From: Amorphoplanes friuliensis DSM 7358
GTDB taxonomy: Bacteria; Actinomycetota; Actinomycetes; Mycobacteriales; Micromonosporaceae
Direction of reading: 5' to 3'
Assembly (NCBI RefSeq): GCF_000494755.1
Contig: NC_022657.1
Span: forward strand, 383,501 to 447,500
DNA length: 64,000 nucleotides
Part shown: positions 18,798 through 28,100 of the stretch, piece by piece
How the letters are laid out: the number at the start of each line of letters is the position of its first letter
Numbering within the stretch: the stretch's first letter is position 1
Program-made: the position numbers and the translations under genes
Notes under the pieces: model-generated
What the model saw: only the letters and a program-made list of their open reading frames with translations
What the model was told of the DNA's origin: nothing
Database searches by the model: none

Positions 18798-19169
18798 ATG
18801 GAGCTGTCGCTGACCACCCGGACCGTCGGCGAGCACACGGTGCTCGACGTCGGCGGAGAGGTCGATGTCTACACCGCGCCGCGCCTGCGTGAACGCCTGG
18901 TCGAGCTGGTCGACGGCGGTTCGCGCAACATCGTCGTGGATCTCGCTCGTGTCGACTTTCTCGACTCCACCGGTCTCGGTGTGCTGGTCGGCGCCCTGAA
19001 GAGGCTGCGCGCCGCCAACGGCACCTTCGGCCTGGTCTGTTCGAAGGAACCACTGCTCAAGATCTTCCGGATCACCGCGCTCGACCAGGTGTTCCCGATC
19101 TTCCCCTCCGTCGAGGCGGCCATCTCGACGTCGGCCGGAGATGGCGTCGACAACCCCCCGACGGCGTGA
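18798..19169 (+). CDS. bldG: Anti-sigma factor antagonist BldG
   Basis: 123 aa, closely matching Streptomyces BldG in length and motifs: [34 protein letters not shown] and [17 protein letters not shown]. Ser57 in DSTGLG aligns with the phosphorylated serine of BldG. In Streptomyces it controls aerial development and antibiotic production by titrating anti-sigma factors. ATG 18798 is preceded by GGGAGGAGG. It overlaps the ATP-binding partner gene by 4 nt, the same arrangement as Streptomyces bldG and its downstream anti-sigma gene. Divergent from the helicase. Confidence 0.94.
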   Translation: MELSLTTRTVGEHTVLDVGGEVDVYTAPRLRERLVELVDGGSRNIVVDLARVDFLDSTGLGVLVGALKRLRAANGTFGLVCSKEPLLKIFRITALDQVFPIFPSVEAAISTSAGDGVDNPPTA

Positions 19170-19606
19170 TGGCGACGGTCCGGCTCTCGTTCTCCCCGGC
19201 GCCGGTGCATGTCCGCACCGCCCGGCTGGTCGGCGTCGCGGTGGCCCGGCGGGCGGGAGTCGCCGAGGAGCTGCTCGACGAGGTCCGGCTCGCGATCGGT
19301 GAGGCCTGCACCCGTGCGGTCGCCCTGCATCGCCAGTACGGCCTGCCCGACCTGGTCATGGTCGAGATGTCCGACTCCGACGCGTACACGGTGCGGGTGA
19401 TCGACCGTGCGCCGATCGAGGCGAGCGTCGGTCTCACCAAGCTGCCGCCGGATGAGCTGGCCGACGAGTCGCTCACCGACGAGGCGCTGACCACCGGTGT
19501 CGGCTTCGCCCTGCTCGCCGGTTTTGTGGACGATCTGCAGGTTCGTCCGGTCGAAGAGGGCGCCGGGACCGAGGTCCGCATGGTCTGGCCCGTCAGCCGG
19601 CACTGA
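19166..19606 (+). CDS. HATPase-type anti-sigma factor, BldG partner
   Basis: 146 aa from GTG 19166 (overlapping the bldG stop as GTGA), or 145 aa from the adjacent ATG 19169. Histidine-kinase-like ATP-binding fold: [17 protein letters not shown] is the N-box helix with the usual Asn replaced by Arg, and [16 protein letters not shown] is the G-box region. The missing N-box Asn makes kinase activity uncertain, so it may bind BldG and a sigma factor without phosphorylating. Equivalent in position to the gene downstream of bldG in Streptomyces. Confidence 0.85.
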   Translation: MMATVRLSFSPAPVHVRTARLVGVAVARRAGVAEELLDEVRLAIGEACTRAVALHRQYGLPDLVMVEMSDSDAYTVRVIDRAPIEASVGLTKLPPDELADESLTDEALTTGVGFALLAGFVDDLQVRPVEEGAGTEVRMVWPVSRH

Positions 19607-19775
19607 CACCGCGCCGCTTCAGGCGGACGAATCGCCGCTCAGCGCATAAAAGCCGCCGCTCGGCGCAAAGGCCGGGAAACTCCGAAGGGGACCCCGGAGC
19701 CTAAGCCTTGAACGAATCGGGCGCCAACCGCTAACACAGCGGTAAACATCACCACGACACGGCCGGATCCAGGTG

Positions 19776-19804
19776 TGACCATTGCCACGTCTGGCCGTTA
19801 CAGT
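19776..19804 (+). promoter_or_regulatory. Candidate hppA promoter
   Basis: TGACCA (19776-19781), 17-bp spacer, TACAGT (19799-19804), predicting a start near 19811 and a 5' UTR of about 120 nt. The upstream stretch 19607-19775 holds no gene that I can support. Confidence 0.4.
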
Positions 19805-19824
19805 ACGCCGGTAATCAGCTACTG

Positions 19825-19876
19825 CTCCCTGGTCCCGCGTCCGTGGGACCTGGTTGTCGTCTCCTCGAGCAGGGAG
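19825..19876 (+). other. Folded leader in the hppA 5' UTR
   Basis: Nested stems: outer CTCCCTG (19825-19831) / CAGGGAG (19870-19876) and inner GGTCCC/GGGACC (19831-19850). They share G19831, so one pair must yield. Located about 57 nt before the start codon; possible post-transcriptional control element. Confidence 0.4.
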
Positions 19877-19932
19877 TGCGCCCGGAGGTCTCGTCCGCTG
19901 TCCGGGTGTTGTCGGTGTACAGGAGGACATTG

Positions 19933-22299
19933 ATGTCCGGGACCTCCATAACCCTCGCCGCGGAAAGCGGCGGGGTGTCCCTCAGCAGTGACAACGTCAC
20001 GTTTGTCATCGTCGCGATCGTCTTCGCGCTGGTGGCTCTGGCCTTCGCTGCTGTTTTCGTCAAATCGGTGCTCGCTGCCGGTCGCGGCACGACCAACATG
20101 CAAGAAATCGCGGGGGCGGTGCAGGAAGGCGCGTCCGCGTACCTGTTCCGGCAGTTCAAGACTCTCGCCATCTTCGTGGTGATCGCGGTCGTACTGCTGT
20201 TCCTCCTGCCGGTGCACGACACCGACAGCGAGACGGCGGTGAAGGTCGGCCGGTCGCTGTTCTTCATCGTCGGTGCGGTCTTCAGCTCGTTCATCGGTGG
20301 TGCGGGCATGGCCCTCGCCACCCGCGCCAACCTGCGGGTCGCCGCGGCGGCCGGCGAGTCCGGTGGTCGTGAGAAGGCCATGGGCATCGCCTTCCGCACC
20401 GGTGGTGTGGTCGGCTTCCTCACCGTGGGCCTCGGCCTCTTCGGTGGCGCGCTGGTCGTGCTCATCTACCGCAGCGACGCCCCGACCGTGCTCGAGGGCT
20501 TCGGCTTCGGCGCCGCGCTGCTCGCCATGTTCATGCGGGTCGGCGGCGGCATCTTCACCAAGGCCGCCGACGTCGGTGCGGACCTGGTCGGCAAGGTCGA
20601 GCAGGGCATCCCGGAGGATGACGCGCGGAACCCCGCGACCATCGCCGACAACGTGGGCGACAACGTCGGCGACTGTGCCGGCATGGCCGCCGACCTCTTC
20701 GAGTCGTATGCGGTCACGCTGGTCGCGGCCCTGATCCTGGGCCAGGCCGCGTTCGGTCAGGACGGCCTGATCTTCCCGCTGATCGTCTCGACGGTCGGTG
20801 TGGTCATCGCGATCGTCGGTGTGTTCATCACGCGTCTGCGGGCCTCGGACAAGAACGGCCTGACGGCCATCAACCGGGCGTTCTACATCTCGGCCGTGCT
20901 GTCCGCGGTCATCGTGGCGATCATCAGCTTCATCTACCTGCCGTCGACCTTCGCCGGCTTCGGCACGGACGCTGCGATCGACGCCGACGTGATCGCCAGC
21001 GGCGCCAACCCGCGCTGGGTCGCGATCGGCGCCGTGGTCATCGGCATCGTGCTGGCCGCCGCGATCCAGGCGCTGACCGGTTACTTCACCGAGACCGAGA
21101 AGCGCCCGGTGCAGGACATCGGCAAGTCGTCGCAGACCGGCGCGGCCACTGTGGTGCTCGCCGGCATCAGCGTCGGCCTCGAGTCGGCCGTCTACTCGGC
21201 GCTGCTGATCGGCGCCGGCGTCTTCGGCGCGTACCTGCTCGGCGGCACGTCGATCACGCTGTCGCTGTTCGCGGTGGCGCTGGCCGGCACCGGCCTGCTG
21301 ACCACCGTCGGCGTCATCGTCGCGATGGACACGTTCGGCCCGATCTCCGACAACGCGCAGGGCATCGCCGAGATGTCCGGTGACGTCGACGAGAAGGGCG
21401 CGCAGATCCTGACCGAGCTCGACGCGGTCGGCAACACCACCAAGGCGATCACCAAGGGCATCGCGATCGCCACGGCCGTTCTCGCCGCGACGGCGCTGTT
21501 CGGTTCGTACACGAACACCCTGCAGTCCTCGCTGGCGGAGGCGGGCATCTCGCCCGACCGGATCGGCACCGAGATCCTCAACCTGCTGAACATCAGCAAC
21601 CCGCGCAACCTGGTGGGTCTGCTGATCGGCGCGGCGGTGGTGTTCCTCTTCTCCGGTCTGGCCATCAACGCCGTCTCGCGGTCCGCGGGTGCGGTCGTGA
21701 TGGAGGTTCGCCGCCAGTTCCGCGAGTTCCCCGGCATCATGGAGCGCACCCAGCGCCCCGAGTACGGCAAGGTTGTCGACATCTGCACGCGGGACGCCCA
21801 GCGTGAGCTGCTCACCCCGGGTCTGCTCGCCATCCTGGCGCCGATCGCGGTGGGCTTCGGCCTGGGCGCCGGCGCGCTGGCCTCGTTCCTCGCCGGTGCG
21901 ATCGGTGCGGGCACCCTGATGGCCGTCTTCCTGGCCAACTCCGGTGGCGCGTGGGACAACGCCAAGAAGCTGGTCGAGGACGGCGCTCACGGGGGCAAGG
22001 GCTCCGAGGCGCACGAAGCGACCATCATCGGCGACACGGTGGGTGACCCCTTCAAGGACACCGCCGGTCCGGCCATCAACCCGCTGCTCAAGGTCATGAA
22101 CCTCGTGTCGTTGCTGATCGCACCGGCCGTGGTCTCGCTGAGCATCGGCAAGGACGCCAACACCCCGGTCCGGATCATCCTCGCGGTCGTCTCCGCGCTG
22201 ATCGTCGCGGGTGCGGTCGTGTGGATCAAGAGCAAGCCCATCTCCATGGGCGAGGACGCACCGACGACGGAGACGCCGTCGGAACGCATCAGCGCCTGA
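19933..22299 (+). CDS. hppA: Membrane-bound proton-translocating pyrophosphatase
   Basis: 788 aa, about 16 TM segments. It couples pyrophosphate hydrolysis to proton pumping across the plasma membrane. The catalytic motif DVGADLVGKVEQGIPEDD and the following DNVGDNVGDCAGMAADLFE are present, as is the second Asp-rich site (SGGAWDNAKK near the C-terminal third). The motif GNTTKAITKG has Lys (Lys504) where K+-dependent enzymes have Ala, so this should be the K+-independent proton-pumping class. ATG 19933 follows AGGAGG. Followed by a strong terminator. Confidence 0.96.
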   Translation: MSGTSITLAAESGGVSLSSDNVTFVIVAIVFALVALAFAAVFVKSVLAAGRGTTNMQEIAGAVQEGASAYLFRQFKTLAIFVVIAVVLLFLLPVHDTDSETAVKVGRSLFFIVGAVFSSFIGGAGMALATRANLRVAAAAGESGGREKAMGIAFRTGGVVGFLTVGLGLFGGALVVLIYRSDAPTVLEGFGFGAALLAMFMRVGGGIFTKAADVGADLVGKVEQGIPEDDARNPATIADNVGDNVGDCAGMAADLFESYAVTLVAALILGQAAFGQDGLIFPLIVSTVGVVIAIVGVFITRLRASDKNGLTAINRAFYISAVLSAVIVAIISFIYLPSTFAGFGTDAAIDADVIASGANPRWVAIGAVVIGIVLAAAIQALTGYFTETEKRPVQDIGKSSQTGAATVVLAGISVGLESAVYSALLIGAGVFGAYLLGGTSITLSLFAVALAGTGLLTTVGVIVAMDTFGPISDNAQGIAEMSGDVDEKGAQILTELDAVGNTTKAITKGIAIATAVLAATALFGSYTNTLQSSLAEAGISPDRIGTEILNLLNISNPRNLVGLLIGAAVVFLFSGLAINAVSRSAGAVVMEVRRQFREFPGIMERTQRPEYGKVVDICTRDAQRELLTPGLLAILAPIAVGFGLGAGALASFLAGAIGAGTLMAVFLANSGGAWDNAKKLVEDGAHGGKGSEAHEATIIGDTVGDPFKDTAGPAINPLLKVMNLVSLLIAPAVVSLSIGKDANTPVRIILAVVSALIVAGAVVWIKSKPISMGEDAPTTETPSERISA

Positions 22300-22315
22300 T
22301 CAAGATCGACGTACG

Positions 22316-22345
22316 GAGGGCACCCGGCACTCGCCGGGTGCCCTC
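22316..22345 (+). terminator. Intrinsic terminator of hppA
   Basis: Perfect 13-bp stem GAGGGCACCCGGC (22316-22328) / GCCGGGTGCCCTC (22333-22345), loop ACTC, followed by TTCC. 16 bp past the hppA stop. Confidence 0.85.
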
Positions 22346-22374
22346 TTCCGTGTGTTGGCCGTAGTCTGCAACCC

Positions 22375-22905
22375 ATGCGCACGGCCCGCTCCGCACCCTT
22401 ACTCATCGTTCTCTCGTTCGTCGTGACACTGGGTGGTTGCGCCGGCGGTCCCGCACCCCGCGCGTGGGCCGCCTCGGTCTGCACGGTGCTGTCGCCGTGG
22501 CGGAGCGAGATAGGCACCCTGACGACGCGTACCCAGCAGCAGATGACGGCCGAGACGACGCCGGCACAGGCGAAGGAAAACCTGATGCGGCTCTTCGGAG
22601 GCGCCGAGTCGGCGAGCGAGAAGGCCCGCGCCGGCGTCCAGAAGGCGGGCGTGCCCGACGTCGACGAGGGTAAAGAGGTCGCCGACAGCTTCACCACCTC
22701 GCTCAGTGCGATGCGTGACGCGTACGGCCGGGCCAGGACCGGTGTCGAAGGCCTCGCGACCAGCCCGTCGAAAGATTTCTACTCGAAGGTGCAAGCGGTC
22801 GTGGCGACCCTGAACACCGAGTACAAAGAGAGCGAACTGGACACCAGCCGACTGGACTCCGAAGAGCTCAAGAAGGCGTTCGACGAGGCCCCCGAATGCC
22901 GATGA
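22375..22905 (+). CDS. Putative lipoprotein, unknown function
   Basis: 176 aa. Signal MRTARSAPLLIVLSFVVTLG with lipobox TLGGC (Cys22), giving a lipid-anchored extracytoplasmic protein. The mature part is helical and charged (TRTQQQMTAETTPAQAKENL, EKARAGVQKAGV), coiled-coil-like, with two more Cys (SVCTVL and the final PECR). No family recognised. A distinct unit between hppA and the topA-proximal hypothetical gene. Confidence 0.75.
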   Translation: MRTARSAPLLIVLSFVVTLGGCAGGPAPRAWAASVCTVLSPWRSEIGTLTTRTQQQMTAETTPAQAKENLMRLFGGAESASEKARAGVQKAGVPDVDEGKEVADSFTTSLSAMRDAYGRARTGVEGLATSPSKDFYSKVQAVVATLNTEYKESELDTSRLDSEELKKAFDEAPECR

Positions 22906-22949
22906 CTCCGCGCCGATGATTTCGCGCCGATGATGGAGCGCCGCTGACC

Positions 22950-23738
22950 ATGACCGATCCCGGGTGGCCGCTGATTCCGCGCGAGGTTCTGCCCGCGCCG
23001 GTTCAGCCCGCCCAGCGGGGCCGGCGGCGGACGATCACCTCCGTCCCGGCCGGTCGCCAGCTGTCGATCTTCGGGGTCGAGGCCGCGGATCCCTCCCTCG
23101 CCGATCTTGCCGGTCTGCTGGCGGGTCCCGGCCGCCTCGGCCGGATGGGCGGTACGGCCAGAGTCTCGGTCCGGGTCGACGCGGCCTGGCGTGTCCACGT
23201 GCTGGTCGAGGAGCTCGTGTCGCGGGGCCTGGTCGTCAACTGGGCGCCGGTCGCGGCCGAGCCCGTGGAGGAGCAGGTGGCGGAGCTCACGGCGGAGCCG
23301 TTCGAGCAGACGCTGGCGCCGGACGAGGACCAGGATCAGCCGCTCGAAACAGCGCCTGTAGATAAAGAGGAGAAGGCTGCCGCTGCGACAGTCGCGTTCG
23401 AGGTGCGGACCGCGTACAGCAGCAGGTTGAACGGGCTGGCCCGCGCCTGGCCGCCGGCCGCCGACAAGCTCTTCCTCAGCGGGCCGCGGCTCCGGCTGTG
23501 GGTCGCCGCGGCGGGCGCGCCGCGGCCCCAGGGATACGCGCTCGGTCTGGATCCCGACGGGATTCTTGACAAGACCGCCGACGCCGCGCTGACCCGGGCC
23601 GGGCTCGCCGGCACGATCCAGGAGGGTCCGGCGTACGTCATCGCAGGTCGGAGACGTCTCGCACGGCTCGCCGAGCTGGTCGGCGAACGGCCGTCAGCAG
23701 CACCCGAAAGGTTGTGGCCGGGCAGCGCAGCTGCATGA
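22950..23738 (+). CDS. Conserved actinobacterial protein upstream of topA
   Basis: 262 aa. Domain of unknown function seen upstream of topA in many actinobacteria. N-terminal part: QPAQRGRRRTITSVPAGRQL, SIFGVEAADPSLADLAGLL, GRMGGTARVSVRVDAAWRVH. An acidic, Pro/Glu-rich linker (about 110-145) separates it from a C-terminal domain (VAFEVRTAYSSRLNGLARAW, FLSGPRLRLWV). No catalytic motif or TM segment. Probably cytoplasmic; function unknown. ATG 22950 is preceded by a poor ribosome site and by a 14-bp tandem repeat (22907-22934). Confidence 0.75.
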   Translation: MTDPGWPLIPREVLPAPVQPAQRGRRRTITSVPAGRQLSIFGVEAADPSLADLAGLLAGPGRLGRMGGTARVSVRVDAAWRVHVLVEELVSRGLVVNWAPVAAEPVEEQVAELTAEPFEQTLAPDEDQDQPLETAPVDKEEKAAAATVAFEVRTAYSSRLNGLARAWPPAADKLFLSGPRLRLWVAAAGAPRPQGYALGLDPDGILDKTADAALTRAGLAGTIQEGPAYVIAGRRRLARLAELVGERPSAAPERLWPGSAAA

Positions 23739-23936
23739 CCTTCCCCGATTGTGTACGACACGACGCCATGTTCCCGGTGTACGGTGTCGCCGTCGGACGC
23801 ATGCGGTGGCCGGACCGTTACCATCCGACTTCCCCATGCCCGGGGAATGTGTGCTCGTCCGGCGCGTTACGTTGAACGTCCGCGTGTCCGTCGTCCGCGA
23901 CGGACCGCCGAATGAGCGAGAAGTGTGGGAGTGCCC

Positions 23937-26753
23937 GTGCCGGAGAAAGCCAGGACGACCCGTCTGGTCATCGTCGAGTCCCCGTCGAAGGCCAAGACGA
24001 TCGCCGGCTACCTGGGGCCCGACTATTTTGTCGAGGCCTCCTTCGGGCATGTCCGTGACCTGCCGCGCAACGCCGCCGACGTGCCCGCGAAGTACAAGGG
24101 CGAGTCGTGGGCGAGGCTCGGTGTCGACGTCGACAACGGCTTCCACGCGCTCTACGTCGTCTCCCAGGACCGCAAGCAGCAGATCGCCAAGCTGACCAAG
24201 CTGGCCAAGGAAGTCGACGAGATCCTGCTCGCGACGGATGAGGACCGCGAGGGCGAGGCCATCGCCTGGCACCTGGTCGAGACGATCAAGCCCAAGGTCC
24301 CGATCAAGCGGATGGTCTTCCACGAGATCACCAAGTCGGCCATCCAGGCCGCGGTGGCCAACCCGCGCGAGATCGACCGCGACCTGGTCGACGCGCAGGA
24401 GGCCCGGCGTATCCTGGACCGCCTCTACGGGTACGAGGTCAGCCCCGTCCTGTGGAAGAAGGTGATGCCCCGCCTGTCCGCCGGGCGCGTCCAGTCCGTG
24501 GCGACACGGATCGTGGTCGAGCGTGAGCGGCAGCGGATGGCGTTCCGGTCGGCGGAGTACTGGGACATCAACGCCCAGCTCGCGGTGACCGGCAAGGTCG
24601 AGGGCACCCGTTCGTTCAGCGCCACCCTGGTCGCGCTGGACGGCGACCGCATCGCGACCGGCCGTGACTTCGAGCCGACGACGGGCAAGGTCAAGCCCGG
24701 TGCCGGCGTGGTCCACCTCGACGGCGACGGGGCCCGTGGGCTCGCGGCGCGTCTCGAGGACCGCCCGTTCACCGTCACCCGGGTCGAGGAGAAGCCGTAC
24801 AGGCGCAAGCCGTACGCGCCGTTCATCACCTCGACGCTGCAGCAGGAAGCCGCCCGCAAGATGCGGTTCTCCTCGTCGCAGACCATGCGGACGGCCCAGC
24901 GGCTGTACGAGAACGGCTACATCACCTACATGCGTACGGACTCGGTGAACCTGTCCGAGACCGCGATCACCGCCGCCCGCCGCCAGATCGCCGAGCTGTA
25001 CGGCGCGAACAACGTGCCGCCGCAGCCCCGCCGGTACACCGGCAAGGTGAAGAACGCGCAGGAGGCGCACGAGGCGATCCGTCCCGCGGGTGACAACTTC
25101 CGCACCCCCGGCGAGGTTGCCAACGAGCTCTCCACCGACGAGTTCAAGCTCTACGAGCTGATCTGGCGCCGGACGGTCGCGTCGCAGATGACCGACGCCG
25201 TCGGCAACTCCGTCTCGGTGCGGATCCGCGCGATCTCCACCGCGGGCGAAGAGGTCGACTTCGGCGCCAGCGGCAAGACGATCACCGACCCCGGCTTCCT
25301 GCGGGCGTACGTGGAGTCCTCCGACGACGAGAACGCCGAGGCCGAGGACGCCGAGCGTCGCCTGCCGAACCTCGTCAAGGACCAGGCGCTGACGGCCGAG
25401 GAGCTCAACGCGGTCGGTCACCACACCTCGCCGCCCGCCCGCTACACCGAGGCCTCGCTGGTCAAGGCCTTGGAAGAGCTCGGCATCGGCCGCCCGTCGA
25501 CGTACGAGTCGATCATGCGGACGATCCAGGACCGCGGGTACGTGGAGAAGCGCGGTCAGGCGCTCATCCCGTCGTTCATCGCCTTTGCGGTCATCGGCCT
25601 GCTCGAGGGGCACTACCCGCGGCTGGTCGACTACAACTTCACCGCCGCGATGGAGACCCAGCTCGACGACATCGCCGGTGGCGACCACGCCGCGCTGGAC
25701 TTCCTCACCTCCTTCTACTTCGGCAGCGACCTCGGCGCGGACGACTCGATCGCCAAGGCCGGCGGCCTGAAGAAGATGGTCACCGAGAACCTCACGAACA
25801 TCGACGCCCGCGCGATCAACTCGATCCCGCTCTTCAAGGACGACGACGGTCGTAACGTCGTGGTCCGGGTCGGTCGTTTCGGGCCGTACCTGCAGCGGGC
25901 GCTGCCGGACGCCGATGTGGAGGCGCCGGAGGACCGGGTCTCGATCCCGGAGGGCCTCGCACCCGACGAGCTGACGGTCGAGAAGGTCACCGAGCTGTAC
26001 CTCGGCGGTGGCGGCGAGCGCAGCCTCGGCGACGACCCGGCGACGGGCGAGCCGGTCGTGCTCAAGTCCGGCCGCTTCGGTCCGTACGTCTCGAGCGGTG
26101 AGAAGAAGTCCTCGCTGTTCAAGACGCAGACGCCGGACACGCTCACCCTCGAGCAGGCGCTGCGGCTGCTGGAGCTCCCGCGGGCGGTCGGCAAGGACCC
26201 GGCGGGTGAGGAGATCGTCGCGGCCAACGGGCGTTACGGCCCGTACGTGAAGCGCGGCAACGACTTCCGCTCGCTGGAGAACGAGGACAAGCTCTTCACG
26301 GTCACGCTGGACGAGGCACTCGCCCTGCTGGCGGCCCCGAAGACCCGTCAGCGCAAGGCGGCGGCACCGCCGCTGCGGGAGATGGGCGTCGACCCGGCCA
26401 CCGAGAAGCCGATGGTCATCAAGGAAGGCCGCTTCGGCCCGTACGTGACGGACGGCGAGTTCAACGCCTCGCTGCGCCGCGGTCAGACGCCCGAGGAGCT
26501 GACCATCGAGCAGGCGTCCGAGATGCTCGCCGAGAAGCGCGCCAAGGGCCCGGCCCCCAAGAAGAAGGCCGCCGCCAAGAAGGCCCCGGCCAAGAAGGCA
26601 GCGGCCGACGCCCCGGCGAAGAAGACCGCAGCCAAGAAGGCGCCGGCCAAGAAGGCGACCCCGGCCAAAAAGGCCACCAACGCCGCCCCCGCCGCCAAAA
26701 AAGCCGCAGCGAAGAAGGCCGCACCCGCAAAGGCCACCGCCAACGCCGAGTAA
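23937..26753 (+). CDS. topA: DNA topoisomerase I
   Basis: 938 aa from GTG 23937, chosen because GGGAG (23927-23931) lies 5 nt upstream; an in-frame GTG at 23925 lacks this. Type IA topoisomerase that relaxes negative supercoils. TOPRIM domain LVIVESPSKAKTIAGYL, LLATDEDREGEAIAWHL (acidic DxD residues), PRLSAGRVQSVA, and the active-site Tyr in YITYMRTDSVNL. The actinobacterial C-terminal part has four repeated GRFGPYV-type modules and ends in a Lys/Ala/Pro-rich tail (about 865-938), which lacks zinc fingers and likely binds DNA, as in Streptomyces and mycobacteria. Confidence 0.96.
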   Translation: MPEKARTTRLVIVESPSKAKTIAGYLGPDYFVEASFGHVRDLPRNAADVPAKYKGESWARLGVDVDNGFHALYVVSQDRKQQIAKLTKLAKEVDEILLATDEDREGEAIAWHLVETIKPKVPIKRMVFHEITKSAIQAAVANPREIDRDLVDAQEARRILDRLYGYEVSPVLWKKVMPRLSAGRVQSVATRIVVERERQRMAFRSAEYWDINAQLAVTGKVEGTRSFSATLVALDGDRIATGRDFEPTTGKVKPGAGVVHLDGDGARGLAARLEDRPFTVTRVEEKPYRRKPYAPFITSTLQQEAARKMRFSSSQTMRTAQRLYENGYITYMRTDSVNLSETAITAARRQIAELYGANNVPPQPRRYTGKVKNAQEAHEAIRPAGDNFRTPGEVANELSTDEFKLYELIWRRTVASQMTDAVGNSVSVRIRAISTAGEEVDFGASGKTITDPGFLRAYVESSDDENAEAEDAERRLPNLVKDQALTAEELNAVGHHTSPPARYTEASLVKALEELGIGRPSTYESIMRTIQDRGYVEKRGQALIPSFIAFAVIGLLEGHYPRLVDYNFTAAMETQLDDIAGGDHAALDFLTSFYFGSDLGADDSIAKAGGLKKMVTENLTNIDARAINSIPLFKDDDGRNVVVRVGRFGPYLQRALPDADVEAPEDRVSIPEGLAPDELTVEKVTELYLGGGGERSLGDDPATGEPVVLKSGRFGPYVSSGEKKSSLFKTQTPDTLTLEQALRLLELPRAVGKDPAGEEIVAANGRYGPYVKRGNDFRSLENEDKLFTVTLDEALALLAAPKTRQRKAAAPPLREMGVDPATEKPMVIKEGRFGPYVTDGEFNASLRRGQTPEELTIEQASEMLAEKRAKGPAPKKKAAAKKAPAKKAAADAPAKKTAAKKAPAKKATPAKKATNAAPAAKKAAAKKAAPAKATANAE

Positions 26754-26766
26754 CAGCCCTGTGGAC

Positions 26767-26794
26767 GAGCCTGTGGATAACTTTCCTCAGGCTC
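26767..26794. terminator. Possible hairpin between convergent topA and lactone oxidase genes
   Basis: 7-bp stem GAGCCTG/CAGGCTC with a 14-nt A/T-containing loop. It overlaps the stop region of the minus-strand gene. Confidence 0.4.
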
Positions 26795-28100
26795 CCAGGA
26801 CCCGGTTGAGGTAGGCGTTCGAGAAGACCCGGCCGGGGTCCAGTTCGTCCCGGGCGGCCAGGAAGTTGTCGAACTTCGGGTACGCCTTCCGCAGCGAATC
26901 GGCGTCCCGGTAGTGCATCTTGCCCCAGTGCGGCCGGCCGCCGAGGGGTTCGCAGACCGCCTCGAACGCCCGGAAGTACGGCTCGTACGGGCTGCCGGAG
27001 AACTGGTGCACGGCGATGTAGGCGGAGTCGCGGCCGTAGCCGTGCGACAGCCACACGTCGTCCGGCCCGGTGAAGCGCACCTCGACCGGGAACTGCACCT
27101 TGAACGGGAGCTTCTCGATGATCCGGGGCAGGGCGGACAGCGCCTCGGACAGGCACTCGCGGGGGATCTCGTACTCCATCTCGGTGAAGTGGACCCGTCG
27201 GGGCGTACAGAAGACGCGGTCGGACCGGTCCGTGTAGGTCCGGGCCGTCAGGGCGCGGGCGGCGACCGCGCTGATCGTCGGCACGGCAGCCGGAAGCACG
27301 CGGCCCAGGCGGCAGACGCCCTGGAAGACGGTGTTGGCCAGCAACTCGTCGTCGAGCCAGCCGCGGAAGCGGGGCAGCGGCCGGTCCGACACCGGCACCT
27401 TGTTGTTGCGCTTGAGCTGCGCCCGGTCCGTGTACGGGTACCAGTAGAACTCGAGGTGGTCGTTGGTCGCGATCTGCTCGTCCAGCCCGGCCAGCACCTC
27501 GACCAGCGGCAGCGGCCGTTCGTCGGCGAGCAGGGTGAACGCCTCGACACACCGGAGAGTGACTTCGACCAGGACGCCGAGCGCGCCGATGCCGAGCCGT
27601 GCCGCCGGGAAGAGCGGGTCGGTGGAGTCGATCTTCCGAACCACACCGGCGCCCGTGACGACGGTGACCGACTCGACGCACGAGGCCAGCGTCGAGTGGG
27701 ACTGGCCGCTGCCGTGCGTACCGGTGGAGATCGCGCCGGCGACGGTCTGCTGGTCGATATCGCCCAGATTGGGCATCGCCAGGTTGTTCTCCGCCAGGAG
27801 TTTGTTCAGCCGGTACAGGGGCATCCCGGCCTGCACCGTCACCAGGTTTCCGGCGATGGACACCAGCTCACCGAGCCGGTGCAGCAACATCCGGTGATCG
27901 TCGGCGACGGCGATGGCGGTGAACGAATGCCCACTACCGACGGTTTTCACCTTGTGTCCGGTGGCGGACGCCTCCTTGACGAGGGCCGCCACCTCGTCGA
28001 CGCTGCCAGGGGTCAACACTTCGACGGCGACCGAATTCTGGTTGCCACCCCAGTTGCGCCAGTGACGCGCGGCTACGGGGGGTGAATTGTCACTGGTCAT
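26787..28100 (-). CDS. FAD-linked sugar-1,4-lactone oxidase (ALO/GULO family)
   Basis: 437 aa from ATG 28100. FAD-binding type 4 domain: TPGSVDEVAALVKEA, then KTVGSGHSFT with His58, the residue that carries covalent FAD in aldonolactone oxidases, and GTHGSG. C-terminal ALO domain with FYWYPYTDRA, and HWGKMHYRDADSLRKAYP near the end. Oxidises L-gulono/D-arabinono-1,4-lactone-like substrates, or related alditols; the exact substrate is unclear. The TetR gene at 28238 is divergent and 137 bp away, so it is a candidate regulator. Confidence 0.88.
   Translation of the reverse strand: MTSDNSPPVAARHWRNWGGNQNSVAVEVLTPGSVDEVAALVKEASATGHKVKTVGSGHSFTAIAVADDHRMLLHRLGELVSIAGNLVTVQAGMPLYRLNKLLAENNLAMPNLGDIDQQTVAGAISTGTHGSGQSHSTLASCVESVTVVTGAGVVRKIDSTDPLFPAARLGIGALGVLVEVTLRCVEAFTLLADERPLPLVEVLAGLDEQIATNDHLEFYWYPYTDRAQLKRNNKVPVSDRPLPRFRGWLDDELLANTVFQGVCRLGRVLPAAVPTISAVAARALTARTYTDRSDRVFCTPRRVHFTEMEYEIPRECLSEALSALPRIIEKLPFKVQFPVEVRFTGPDDVWLSHGYGRDSAYIAVHQFSGSPYEPYFRAFEAVCEPLGGRPHWGKMHYRDADSLRKAYPKFDNFLAARDELDPGRVFSNAYLNRVLGA

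Noticed and set aside
19819..22014. Minus-strand frame opposite hppA
   Set aside because: Asp/Arg/Gly-rich shadow; hppA motifs are unambiguous.
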